64,000 nucleotides of DNA from Thuidium tamariscinum (lineage: Eukaryota > Streptophyta > Bryopsida > Hypnales > Thuidiaceae). How positions within the stretch are numbered: position 1 is the stretch's first letter; each line of letters starts with the position of its first letter. The notes beneath the pieces are model-generated. The model worked only from the letters and a program-made list of their open reading frames with translations. It did not search any database and was not told the origin of the DNA. The position numbers were made by a program, and so were the translations under genes. The stretch spans positions 43,243,082 through 43,307,081 of the forward strand of contig OX344751.2 in the NCBI GenBank assembly GCA_947034885.2, given 5' to 3'. Shown here one piece after another: positions 11,861 through 23,214 of this stretch.

Positions 11861-12445
11861 TTGCACATAGTTGATCATATAATCATAAGCAAGGTTAACA
11901 TCATTGATAAGGTAAACCAACTTAAGACAAGCCAACTCTTGAAAGGAAAACAATCCATTACAATTTTTTATCAATCCATGGCAGATTTTTCTCTAATTAG
12001 TGAAATTAGGAATTCATTAGGTAGATTAATGGCCAAATTTAATGCTTCATATGGTCATGATGAAGTTATTAAAGATTGATTTAGGAACTTTCACCTTTTC
12101 ATAATAAAATATATTATAAGAACTAACTTTTTTATTCCATCTATGTTAGAAAATTTTGCAACCATATTAAGGAATATTGGAACTGCTTGAGGTGATTTGA
12201 CAACCATTATGGGCACTCTTTTTGATGGTTTTGGGGATAGTCAAGAGACTATTTTGAACTATTTGGATTGTACACTTCAAAAAAAATTTAACAAATTGAT
12301 ACTTCATCAAAAAAACGAAATTTCAATTGTTCTCTTTAGTTCTCATATTTGTCTTTCTGTAGGAATCTTAATTTTACTTTCTAAAGTATCAAAATGGCAA
12401 ACCAATCAATTTGCTTGTCATAGATTGGTTTACCTTCTGTTGTAA
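11861..12445 (+). pseudogene. Unrecognised reading frame interrupted by two TGA codons
   Basis: One frame runs for about 195 codons with only two interruptions, both TGA (12077-12079 and near 12188). The translation is less biased than the AT-rich surroundings would give, for example GDLTTIMGTLFDGFG and SLISEIRNSLGRLM. I do not recognise the product, and there is no ATG at the left edge of the frame (it opens with TTG). It may be a decayed exon or transposon ORF, or chance. Confidence 0.3.
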
Positions 12446-12559
12446 AGAATGGAAAGTAGAGAGGTTTCTTATTATAGTGAGATCCATTGTTCTCCATTGA
12501 TGCTGACATGATCTAAAATATTTGAAGTAAAGTGTTGATTATAGAACTATAAACTTCAT

Positions 12560-13467
12560 TTAACTCCTACAGTCTCAAGGTCTTTTCCATCAAAAAAACA
12601 CTCAAAATTGCTATTTTAATTGCAAAGAATTTTTTGTAAGTACATATTTAATTATAGGATCTTGAATTTAAAAGTATAAGAATGTATGGAGAACTTTTTT
12701 AGAAAATTTGGCCTTATAAATTGCAAATTATTTTCATTTAAAGTGAATAAAAGATTTTTTTTGCACCTCGCTCGACTAGATTTTTTGACTTGGAATAATC
12801 TCAACTTAAAATTTTTGCACTACTTATTTTGAATTTCTAGTTTTTTGTATTGAAGAATTGAGTGTAGAGTCTAGGGTGTAAAAATAAGAAACATCATATT
12901 TTTCACTTGTTAAAAACTATTGTATGTAGTACCATATATTAAGTAGAAGTAAGTCCAAGATTGAAGAAAAAAATTAACACTAATAGCTCTAAGATAGAAT
13001 CAAAACATACTAATCTCAATGGTGAGATTATTCTAGGAAGATACCTTAATTTTGTGAAAAATTTAAAATTTTGAATTAAGAAATGAATCCAATTACTTTT
13101 TTTTCAATAAGATGTTCCAAATTTCTAATTGCCTCTAAAACAAAATTGCCTTTAACTTTCACATAACTAATCCAAATGGTTGAATCAAATCCTTGTATGT
13201 ATGGAAAAAATCTAATCTCTGTTTTTTATTTTCAAGTTTGTTAAGTTTATAATTTTGTTTCTTGGTTTTAACTACTTTGAGTTTTGTAAGTTATAAATTT
13301 TTCTTCCAAGCAATATTTAAAACAATAACAATATTTTCTAAAAGCTTTAATGTTTTATCATCATTATAAAAATATTCAAAAAATCATCACAAGTTCCAAA
13401 TCATAGGAATTCACCCAAACCTTTTTAAAGTGTCCATTTGAGGGACAATTTGGACTTAAAAGATTAA
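12560..13467. mobile_element. TTAA-flanked element, family G (long form), copy 2
   Basis: It starts TTAACTCCTACAGTC and ends GGACTTAAAAGATTAA. Its interior is collinear with the copy at 31274-32204: AGGATCTTG near 12656, a GAATTGAGTG..GAGTCTAGG block, TCCAAGATTGAA, and CTCAATGGTGAGATTATTCT near the middle. Length is 908 bp against 931 bp there. No transposase frame is intact or recognisable. Confidence 0.7.
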
Positions 13468-15280
13468 TGCAAAACACTCACTTTAAATGGAGTCAACGTT
13501 AATCATGACCTTTAGCTATTGGGTAGGGCTAAAAAAAAAAATTTTCAAACGTAACTTGCCACTTAATATATGACAAATGTTTTGAAAAGCATGTTTTGTT
13601 TCATTTACATTCATTGAGGAAGTATGCTAAAGGAAATTTAAATTATATTGTATCAATGAAAAGAAAAAGAATGTGTTGCAAGAGTCTATGTTATAACTCT
13701 ATGACATAGCTTCTTTTAGAATAGGTTTGAGTATTTGTAGTTCAAGCACCTTGGGGTTATCATAGCTTCCATTTAGTTTGGTGAACTTTTTGCTTACTAT
13801 TTAATTAATCAACAAAAAATAGTTAGACAGTCATATTAATACAATATCTTAAAATTAGACAATATTGAAATGTAATTAAAATAAATGAAGTTTTCATTCA
13901 ATTACTCTAACAATTTTTAAATGTTTGCCACTACTTTCATTTAAGGTAATTACATTAACCTAAACCCTTGTCTTTACATCCAAACCCTATATTATTTACC
14001 TTTTGTATCACAATTTTGTTAAGTATTAGGGGGTGTTGCATGTAAGAAATAGGCTTTGTTTGTGAGAGATTTGTACTTGAGAATGGTCAAAATGAAGAGG
14101 CAAAAAACCTTGCAATGTATGTTTATAGCAACTAACAAAGCAAAGATGTAAGATTGAATGAATAAGTTTAACATATGAATTAGACAATCCTTCAAAATAT
14201 ATAAATTTATATATAATTTTTTGGATCAAACTAGGTCAATACTTTTAAATAATTTTAGACCTTCTCTTAAATTTTTTTGTTTTTGGACCAAGTTATTAGG
14301 AAGCTAAGGTAGCTTCAAACAATACAATTTTGCAATCTGTGCACTTAAAAAGCTTTTTGAATGTTCTAGAATAATTTGTATGGCTAAATTTTTCCATTTT
14401 TTTTTTAAAGTTTTAAGAAGAGGTAGTCTTGGATGTTGTTGTCTTTCAGTACCCATGCCATACCCATGCTATACCAGTGTCATATCCAGGTTTTACCCTT
14501 GTCATTTCCAGGTTGTCTAGGGTTTTCTAGGGCAATTTTATTTCTTTTTCAGAGTATTTGGTTTGGCTCCATCTTTCTTATCTGAAGCATCAGAGCCGCC
14601 CATGCTTTCCTAGCACCAAGGAGATGAGTCAGATGACGGAGCATGGCTTTGGGGGACCTAATGTGAAGCCAAGTGTTACCTCCTAAACCCACATATTCTT
14701 CATGGTCTGTCATGTTGACAGGTGTCACCAGAGATCAATTGGATGAGTCATCTTCCAGTTAGAATTCCAATGTCTGCTTCATTTCATTTGTTAAAGAATA
14801 CATTTTAAAGATATAAATGAAAGAGTTAACAAAAAAATATTTCTTCAATTTTCTTTTCCTTTTTTCTTCCTTTTCTTTTCCTATGCAGAGGAACAGGTCC
14901 CCGGTGGAAATTTTCAATATCCGTGGAATTTGGGAACTGACTGAATTTCAATTGGTATCTCATGAGGAAATTTGCAGATTTCTATTTCTATTTCCTATGC
15001 TGAGTTGCCTAAGAATGACACAATTGTGTCAAAGATCTGCAGCTTGACATAAAAGTACATTACTTGAGAAGATGTAGGGATTCCTTCATCTTCCAATGCA
15101 AGGACCCCTGAGGCCTGAGCAATACGTTACCAAAGTTTTCTTCAAGGTTCTCCCCCATAGACTTTTTTGGAAAAAACTACTGCTTCTAAAATTCTTCCAT
15201 TTATTTTATAGAATCATTTTCTACCAAACCTACCCTACAGGCTTGGTATATAGGTACATCAGTTCTCAAAAGAGCTTGAC
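13468..15280. other. AT-rich spacer
   Basis: No gene is supported. A degenerate short tandem patch of CCATGCCATAC / CCATGCTATAC / CAGTGTCATATC type occurs at about 14451-14512. A polypyrimidine tract before ATGCAG at 14845-14887 looks like a splice acceptor, but no following exon is convincing. Confidence 0.4.
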
Positions 15281-15815
15281 GAAAACACCCAAAACCATCC
15301 GAATAAGGAATTTAGCATAGTTGGAGGCAGATTTTTCTGAAAATAATAATTTTCTAATATTAGCAAGTGAAAATCTTGAATATTAAAAAAAAATTCAGAT
15401 GTCATATGTAATTTTTATAATTTTCCAAAGTCTTGGCTCCCTAGATCACTGGAAATGTTCAATAAGGTAAATAATCCCATTAGAGACCAAGTGGGAGTAG
15501 ACCCATTGCTGGTCAAGTTGTACTGGTGGTGTACATTTAAGAACTTGAATGTACACCACCACTACAATCTAACCCACAATGGGTCTGCTCCCATTTATTC
15601 TATAATGAAATATTGTAGTTTATCTTAAATGCCCCCAAATCTGAACGTTGCTAAAATCGGCGAGGAAGCAATCACTTTATGATGTATCCTTAATATGCAT
15701 CAATGAATTAGAATGAAGCATTTGGCAAACACATTAACTATAGTCTAAGAACGGTTTTGAATGAATCTAGGGTGCATTGCAAGCTATTGGGATGATTTTG
15801 GGTGTTTTTCCCTTA
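15281..15815 (+). mobile_element. MITE, family A, copy 2, split by a nested insertion
   Basis: Left end GAAAACACCCAAAACCATCC and right end GATTTTGGGTGTTTTTCCC are matched. Landmarks TTAGCATAGTTGGAGGCAG and TAATATTAGCAAGTGAAAAT are present. The copy is interrupted after GTTCAATA by a 155-bp family B element; continuity resumes with AATGCCCCCAAATCTGAAC. Removing the insert restores the family A order seen elsewhere. Confidence 0.85.
15473..15627. mobile_element. TA-type MITE, family B, nested in family A
   Basis: Ends TAAGGTAAATAATCCCAT and (complement) TAAGATAAACTACAATA lie between TA dinucleotides. The middle is a near-perfect hairpin around GTGGTGTACATTTAAG / CTTGAATGTACACCAC, a landmark also seen at 25330 and 27060. 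The pre-insertion site can be read directly because the host family A sequence is known from other copies. Confidence 0.85.
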
Positions 15816-15893
15816 ATGAACAAGAACAATCCACTAAGATTTTATTAGGGTCCCATTGGTTATGGCCATGAGAGTGATTTTGTCCCTACCGAA

Positions 15894-16170
15894 TAAGGTA
15901 GGTACACCCAAAAGTGCCACGTTCCTAAAAGCGCCATCTACAGTGTGCATACATTTCCAAAATCAGTCATGTTCACAGACTATAAATGGCGCTTTTAGAA
16001 ATAGACTTTGATTGTTTATAACTTTTGCATACGGTATCCAAATCCTACATTCTTTGATGCGTTGGAATGTGCTTTCACTTGCCAACAAGACTGTATGAAA
16101 ATCTAAACAGCCTAATCACAGTAACTAGGTGCACTATGAATAAGTGGCGCTTTTAGGTGTACCCACCTTA
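15894..16170. mobile_element. TA-type MITE, family C, copy 1
   Basis: The ends are TAAGGTAGGTACACCCAAAA and (complement) TAAGGTGGGTACACCTAAAA, each followed by GYGCCAC, with TA borders. There are internal GCGCCATCTACAGT / ATAAATGGCGCTTTTAG inverted motifs, TTGCATACGGTATCC, and GGAATGTGCTTTCACTTGCC landmarks. Length is 277 bp; no coding capacity. Confidence 0.9.
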
Positions 16171-18088
16171 TTACAGTTTGGTCTCTTGGAGTGCAACAAA
16201 TAGCTCCTCTATTTTCAGATATAATTAAAGAAATGCATTGTCCTTTGCTTTGAATTTGGTTGCATTTGTTTGTGAGGACCCCATAACTCACAGAAAATTG
16301 AGGGGCAGAATTGCAGGAAGCCTTGCCAAGTGTGTGAAAGAACTGAAGCCCTAGACAAGCATGAGAAACATGAATTATTTTGTTCAGTAGGAAGAATCAT
16401 ATGATATCATGCACCAGAAACAGCAGTGAAAAGCCTGCAGTTGTATTGCTTTGACTTATTAAGTATTCCACTGGCTCCCCAAGATCCCTTGGACTTTGCA
16501 TTGGCTCTGCTTAGCCCCTCACTGCCAAAGGGGACAAAAAGAGTCCTCACCTAGTTGGGCAGTCCAATTCAAAGTTTTGTAACTATTGCATTGAATGTCC
16601 AAATTCAATAAAACTTGTTGGAAATGTTGCAAATATTAGTCTAGTTTTTGTAATCAAATTTTCAAATCAATGCAAGATGTATAAATTTTTTGGGAGCCAA
16701 TGAAAGTTTGGAGGTTCAATTTGAATTCACCAAGTAGGAGTTGATGGCTGCAATATCGGGGGCTTGTATCTCCTTCATCAAATATTTGTTTTCAATCAAA
16801 TTTGTTGGGTTATGTTCCTCTAGAAGTTTAGTTATTGTGGTCAAATTTTCATAGCAATCCAAGTTGTTTTGAATGTTTGATAGCAATTCAGAGTTCTAAA
16901 TCCAAACATTTTTGGAATATAGTGAACTTCAACATCTTGTTTCTTCTTCATACAATGTTCATTTCTAATCTCTTTTTTTATTTTAAAGTTATACATTCTA
17001 GTCTATTTTTTGTGGCTAAAATTCCATATTAATTTAAAAAGTTATAAGTGATTGAGAAGCACTTTAGTAGAAGGAGGTTCACTCACAAATGTGTTTTGTG
17101 CATCCTTTTTTGCTATTTTTTTGACATTTCAAAATCATTTTGCAAACACAGTGAGCCAATTGAATGACATTTTTTTCACCAATGTATTCATATGTTGGTT
17201 TTGAATTACATTTTGGCTTAAAGTTTTTTCATTTGAGTAGGTTTAGGATCCAAATTTTACCTCCAAATGTAGTTTTAGAAAAATTCAACATCTTTTTTCA
17301 ACACTAAAACATTATAGTCTTGCAATCTATACAGTCAAATGATTCCAAATTTGATCCACATCATCTACAATATGTACTCTACAAGATTATACAATTGAGA
17401 TTTTCATACCTCAATGACATGTAGATTTATAAGGCTTGAAAAGCAAGAGTGCTTTCAAGCATGTTTGGACTTTAGGTGGTGAAGGATTAACCCTGTAAGG
17501 AGGCTACAAACCAGAATGGCCTGATAGATGACTTCATTGTTGAGTGTAGATAAAGATAATGCACCTATTCATCCAATAATTGGAGAATTTTAAAGACTAC
17601 CTTGGTCGGGGCGTCCTTATGAGGTTAAAGTAGTCTGCTCATAAAGTGACCATTTAAGCCTATCTAACTCATCATTGATAGTAATACATATTTCAAACAA
17701 CATGTCACTTGTTCCTAGATAGGGGTCACATTTAGAACACAATCACTTTCAAATCAACCTCCCTTAATAGGATGTACTTGCATGCTAACCTAAAGGATAG
17801 GACCAATGTTTAGTTAAGCAATAAGACAAAAGTGACTTCACTAATTATTTTGCCGGGGTGGACAAGTGGAAAAGGAGGAAGAGAAGTTTCACCGATTCCG
17901 CTAAACAATGAGATCTCATTGGTGGAGAGTTGCTAAATTTGAGAGAATCTGATACATGTGCTCTTTTTTTAAAAATTATATCCCTCCCCACCCACTAGAT
18001 TCATGTGAAAATGCAAAGACTATTTTGCCATGTAGCACTCCTTGTGAAGTTTCCTTGCCCACCCAGATATGTAAGGAGACCCTTAGAA
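16171..18088. other. AT-rich spacer, no gene seen
   Basis: Nothing beyond scattered short open frames. No splice-supported exon, tRNA or paired terminal repeat was found. Confidence 0.5.
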
Positions 18089-18291
18089 CTGGCTTCCATG
18101 TGGAGTTGGGATCAATGAAGCCTACCGATCAACGGTGGAATGAGAGTTCCCAAAAAACAGGACTCCCATTCCACAGTTTGGTGGAGGGCTTCGTCCGTGG
18201 AATGGGAATTCCCCCCAAAAAAACTGAACTCCCATTCCACCATTGATCGGTGGACTTCCCCAGCGAGCTCCTGACTCCACATGGAAGCTGG
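18089..18291. mobile_element. Foldback MITE of about 200 bp
   Basis: The arms GGCTTCCATGTGGAGT (18091) and its complement ending at 18288 continue inward through GATCAACGGTGGAATG-AGAG and the complement of GATCAATGGTGGAATGGGAG, so most of the element folds on itself. A second, shorter copy of the TGGAATGGGA motif lies in the middle. Clear target duplications were not seen. Confidence 0.75.
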
Positions 18292-18780
18292 CCCTTCATC
18301 CAATTCAGTACTAGAGTTGAATGACGGACTGCTGTTGAGTGTTGACCCCTAGAACAAGCAAATTTCTAGGTCTCAGAGATTCCAATTCCACGCCTTCCAA
18401 GCAGTGTTGACTGGGCGATAATTTGTAAACTGAGAAGGAGAAATTAATATGACTGGAGGTGTTCTACAAAAACACTTTTTGCTTTCAAAATATCTTTTGT
18501 TTGTCACCAACGGAAAGGGTGGATAGCAATGATGAAAATCAAGTGCGCAAAGAATAGGCACATTTGTGCAGATGAAAAGAAAAAACTCTATCCAATATGG
18601 TAGATTTTATTGTTGTCATTTGAGGAAAATTTCTAAAATACATTGAGCATTCCCATCATTGTTCGCTCAATTTGATGCACCAGAGCAAATTAAGAAGGCC
18701 TTGACGTGGTGAAGGTCAGAAAGAGGCCCACCATCCTTCACTCTACTCTATCTTCTGAATTTGTGGCCCCACCTTGTACT

Positions 18781-19239
18781 CTACATATCATCTATTGGTT
18801 CTTCTGCACAAGTTGCATACTCTTGTTTTTCCTTGTCACTTTCCAAAACCATTGCATTAATACTAAAAGATTCTCCACAATTATGAGTCTTCAGTCTCTG
18901 AAGGGGCTTGCTATTCTTGAAGTTGGGTGCATTTTGCAAGCAATTGCTTTGAACTTTCCATTTGCAAGAGTCATTGTGGAGAGCAAAACATTGTAGGGTC
19001 CATTCAAAACTATTGAGGCCACTTACTGAAAGCCTTGGTGGTTGTAGTCTTAGAAAGAATGCTTTGAAGTAGTGTAAGTCATAAGTCATAATCTTTCCCA
19101 ACCTTTGAAGTAAACTATTCCATTGCAGGCAAAATAAGTTGTGCAATATGATATTGTTGTTACCTAAAAAATGTAGGAATAAATTCTTGTGGTAAGGTAA
19201 ATTCTTGTAGTAAATTTTTGAGTAAAATTTGTTGGACAA
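18781..19239 (-). CDS. Unrecognised 152-codon open frame
   Basis: This is one of the longer stop-free frames of the window, bounded by a TGA/TAG context. It contains QWNSLLQRLGKI and SDKEKQEYATCAEEP, with several Cys and Trp. I do not recognise a domain. The opposite strand contains LQSLKGLAILEVG, which is vaguely leucine-rich-repeat-like, so the true coding strand, if any, is unclear. It may be a fossil of a receptor-like or resistance gene, or chance. Confidence 0.2.
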   Translation of the reverse strand: MSNKFYSKIYYKNLPYHKNLFLHFLGNNNIILHNLFCLQWNSLLQRLGKIMTYDLHYFKAFFLRLQPPRLSVSGLNSFEWTLQCFALHNDSCKWKVQSNCLQNAPNFKNSKPLQRLKTHNCGESFSINAMVLESDKEKQEYATCAEEPIDDM

Positions 19240-20424
19240 GACTTGAAATGAGGTTATCTTAATATTGGTGTTTTTGAACTTTTGTAATCTTTAAATCTAT
19301 GACTTTAGGATAAATTGTTTTATAAAACATAGTTGTAAAACTTCAAGGCATGAATAGAAACCATATTCTATCTTTATGTTTTTACATCTACCTTACAAAT
19401 CTTCTACAAGGAGAAATTTTTTCCCTCACACTTAAAGATAGATGGAAAAAAATACCCCCCTATTTTAAATTATTAATTTGTCTTCAACAAACTTTCTTGT
19501 CTAATCTAAGCTCTTTGATACAAGATTAGAATTCAAAATTTCCAAAGTTTACTATGTATCGTCTATGATAGATATTTTTCTCTTGATTTTTCACAAAGAT
19601 AAAAATTTAGTATGGAACTCTTAATTTTGCCCCTCCTCCAAAATGTTCAGAACACAATACTTTTAATGATTATTTTTATAAATTATAATCCTCTTCTTCA
19701 AAGGAAATACTGATATTTCTATTCTTATTGTACATATTTATGACAATTAAAATCTTATAGGACATTTAAATCAATTAGTATAGCCACAATACTCCCTCCA
19801 TTCTAAAATGAGCTTGAACTTGAATCTCCACCTACTTCATTTATTTCCATTGCATAAACTCCCAAAATGCTCATCAACCTCCTTCCTCCAACATCCCAAT
19901 ATACAACTAGAAGATCATTTTGGAGCAAAAAAATTAAAATGAACTATACGAAATAATAAAATTAGGTTGCTTTAACAATTAGCTTGCCTCACATCAAGAG
20001 AGTTACTTTGCAAGCCATCAAAGTCAACAAGTATTTCTAAAACCATTTCAATTTGTATACATGGAGGTTAATGAGTCCTAATTACAACAACACCTAATTC
20101 AAAAGTACCCACAAAAGAGGATTTCAATCTATAATTCTTGTACAAAGAATAAAAATAGTCATATTGTGTCAAATGTCAAGATATTAGCGTGGAGCAACCT
20201 AATTCACTAATTTGTGTAGAAAATCATTTTGGTTTTCAAAATGAGGTTTGATTCATTTGAGTTTTATTGCAATAAGCTTAATATTACACTTTGGAAAGAG
20301 CTTCAAAACTCAAAGTTTTGTAACAATGAGAGTCCATAGAATTCTACTTGTAACTTGGATCACATTGAAATAACATTATTTTCAACACAAAACAATCCCA
20401 AACATTTTGACTCATGAGAAGATC
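19240..20424. other. AT-rich spacer, no gene seen
   Basis: No supported features apart from scattered short open frames and homopolymer tracts. Confidence 0.5.
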
Positions 20425-20701
20425 ACTTTGGGACACTAAATCCTCCATTCGAATTGGGCCCTACAAGGACAAATTTACCTTGTAAAAAATGAAAGAATTT
20501 TTTATTTTTTGGAAATAATATTTTTTGCAAATTTTGAATTCATATTTGTAATCAAGAACCCCAAATTAGCCAAAGTAGAGTCTCAAACATACATAAGCAC
20601 GGCCTAAAAATAGGGGGCTTTTATACTCTTACCTCTAATGAACCTAGAAATTATCTTGTGGGGCCCAATTCGAATGGAGGATTTAGTGTCCTGCCTAAAG
20701 T
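20425..20701. mobile_element. MITE with long inverted ends (GGACACTAAATCC type)
   Basis: Long terminal inverted repeats: GGACACTAAATCCTCCATTC followed by GAATTGGGCCC on the left, and the exact complement on the right ending at 20691, with ACTTT/AAAGT outside. The interior GAATTCATATTTGTAATCA block is shared with 27224-27245 inside the large family B element. No coding capacity. Confidence 0.8.
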
Positions 20702-20760
20702 ACTTCATAGTACTCATGATTAGTAGCATAGTAAGAGACTCTATAAAAGAGTCTAGAAAT

Positions 20761-21147
20761 TAAGGGAGAAACCCCCATTTTCGTCCCTATACCTATTCTT
20801 GGACCCCAAAGTATCACTAAATCTATCCATAAGCGTTCATTAAAGTGTCTGACAAATGTTTAATTCTAATTTGTTGATGCAGTTGTAAGATACATGTATA
20901 ATTTTCATTCACTGACAACTGATTTCGGCAAAGTTCAGTTAAAGGTACACCTATAGGACGGTTCCAGTGGTCGAGGGAGCCAACACTTTGAAAATTTATA
21001 GAAATTACATATTGATTCCGAAAATTTTAATTTTTTTTTAATATTCATGATTTTCACTCGCTAATACTAGAAAATATCATTTTTAGAAAAAGATACCTCC
21101 AACTATGCTGAATTCCTTATTTGGATGGTTTTGGGTGTTTTCATTGT
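20761..21147 (-). mobile_element. MITE, family A, copy 3
   Basis: It starts TTAAGGGAGAAACCCCC, ends GGATGGTTTTGGGTGTTTTC, and carries GAGCCAACACTTTGAAAATT, CACTCGCTAATACTAG and CAACTATGCTGAATTCC in order. Confidence 0.85.
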
Positions 21148-21220
21148 AAGGAAGAGGCACCCAATGGCGTACATGTACCCAATGCCATCAGCTTCTACAG
21201 CATACAATCATTTCATACAA

Positions 21221-21322
21221 TCATTTCAGAACTTAAATGTAAGTGATTAATACATGGCTTCACAGTGTCGGTCAACAATTAATAAGCTCTGTTTACTATG
21301 TTCTCATTTAAGTTCTGAAATG
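21221..21322. repeat. Short inverted repeat
   Basis: TCATTTCAGAACTTAAATG at 21221 pairs with CATTTAAGTTCTGAAATGA at 21305-21322 across an 80-bp loop. Outer segments (CACCCAATGG / CCATTGGATG) also pair roughly, so this may be a 200-bp foldback MITE next to family A copy 3. Confidence 0.6.
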
Positions 21323-21777
21323 ACCCGCCTTCCTAGAAAGGGACACCATTGGATGCAGGGACGGTTTTAGATGCCTCTCCCATAGAATGTCTTCCAAGAT
21401 TTGTAGATTTTCATTTCTTTTTCTTTTTGTAACAACCGTTTTCTGTTGATTTTTCATTCCCATGAAATATCAACTCTCAGTTCCTCCTCCGAATTTTTGT
21501 GGTCCCCATTCTACACGCAATGTCTTCTTGTTGTAGGCCTCTTTTTGAATTCGCGTACCGGCAACAATCATGTCTCCACTGGTTGTTTGAGCTTTGGAAT
21601 CAAAGTCCACGGGGGCTCGCCCAAGTCATCCCTTGCAAGTGGATCCCAACCCGAAAGAGTCCCAAACTCTGACTGAGCGAAAGGGACAAGCTCAGGGCAG
21701 GCTGATCATGCAGCCTATCCAAGAAGGGGCTTCGCTCTGCACCAGTTTCCGAGTCCTCTTTTCTGTACTAGCTTACT

Positions 21778-22083
21778 TAAGGTAGTGTGCTCTTAAAGCG
21801 ACCTTTGAAGAGCAGATTGCATTTGGGGGGAGCAAAATTCCATGAAACAATTTTCAGTAAATTTTCATAGGAAGTATAATGAAATTGGCATCCAACCTGA
21901 GTTGTTTCATATTTTTTGGACCTTTGTGGAATTAGTTACAAATTCTTGAAGTTGAAATGCGATGGTTTCTAAAAGTCACCCCCTCCTGAAATGTACACTT
22001 TTGGTACATTGAAGAAAGTAAAATGTACCTCTGTGTTAAAGGTCACTATTAGAGCTAGGTTGCTTTTAGAGCACCCTAGCTTA
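21778..22083. mobile_element. TA-type MITE, family D, copy 2
   Basis: Ends TAAGGTAGTGTGCTCTTAAA and (complement) TAAGCTAGGGTGCTCTAAAA lie within TA borders. The interior has GTTGTTTCATATTTTTTGGA and AAATGTACACTTTTGGTACA as in copy 1. Confidence 0.85.
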
Positions 22084-22458
22084 CTCAACTGTTCTCGTAG
22101 CTTCATTGACTCCTTTGGCTTTCCCCAATTGGACTGCTTCGAAAGCAAACCGGTCCCAATCTTCCAATCTTCCAATCTCCCACTCCGAAAACCATGGCCA
22201 ACACCAAAGTATGGTAGTGTATTTTATTGGCAACCCCCTCGACCTGTCCAACAATCTTGGTATGAATAATAATGGAACTAGCCCTTGGCGGATAAAATAG
22301 GCTGTCGTGCACCATATCCATTACGTCCGTCATCACCTGCAGTTTTTTTAATTTTTTAGTTTTTTTGATGGGCATGTCAGAGGCATTTAGTAACCATTCA
22401 ACTTACACACTTTGTGTCCAGTGCCATAGCTCAGACTGTGAGGGCCTCTGTCATTGTA

Positions 22459-22545
22459 CGGGGATGCCGGGGATGCCCGGGTGTCCCGGGGTGTCGGGGG
22501 TGTCCGAGATGTCCCGGATGTCATGGATACAGCGGGGATGTCCCC
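22459..22545. repeat. G-rich minisatellite, unit about 9 bp
   Basis: Degenerate repeats of GGGGATGCC / CGGGTGTCC / GGGGTGTC type are strand-asymmetric with many G runs (22459-22545). In one frame this reads as repeated GMPG/GCPG-like codons, but this is a by-product of the repeat. The G runs could form quadruplex structure. Confidence 0.75.
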
Positions 22546-22893
22546 GAGGTTTTTTTTGCTGAGAGAGCAAGGGTAGAATGCAATTCCAATGATGGTACTC
22601 AACCGATGGATCCAATCAAATGTTTTGGCTTCTGATCGTAACCGGGACCTGACCCCAAACTTATTGTATTTTGTTATCTCCCCTCGACCAGTGCTGACGA
22701 GCCCAAGATCAGTCCCGGTGCCTGTCCCCTGTCCACAGCCATGGAGAATAAGGGTTTCTTAGTATCCGGTCAGTCATTGTTGGGTTTTTTGTGGCAGTCG
22801 GGCAGCGCTTTGGAAAGTATGATGCAAATGAGATAGAATTGGATAGAATCATTTAATACATGTATGTTCATCCACATCTCAAAATAGACAAAT

Positions 22894-23214
22894 TACTACA
22901 CTAAAAAGGATATTTAGTGTTAGTAACACTATTTATGAACCATGACACTAAATATCATTAATTCTCCTAAAGTAAGTAACATTAAAGCTAATTTCTAACA
23001 GGAAAAATACTCTGTGGTAAATCTGAAATATGAAGAGGTTTATATTTAGTGTTAGGCCAAGGGAGGAGATGACAAAAGGGAAGAGAAGCCGGAGGTAGTG
23101 CATTCAAATTTAACACTACACTAATTCCTCCAAAGTTGAGATTTAGTGTTGTGTAGGGTAGGGTGGTAATTACACTAATGTAATCCAACACTAAATATCC
23201 TTTTTAGTATAGTA
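22894..23214. mobile_element. MITE with CTAYACTAAAAAGGATATTT ends
   Basis: The inverted ends of about 28 bp, CTACACTAAAAAGGATATTT followed by AGTGTTAG and its complement with two differences, are bordered by TA on each side. The TTTAGTGTT motif recurs inside in both orientations (near 22912, 22950, 23046, 23142). The ends embed CACTA, but the border is better read as a TA duplication. Confidence 0.8.

Noticed and set aside
22365..22635. Collagen-like GMPG/GCPG frames
   Set aside because: They are produced by the 9-bp G-rich minisatellite; similar frames appear on both strands.
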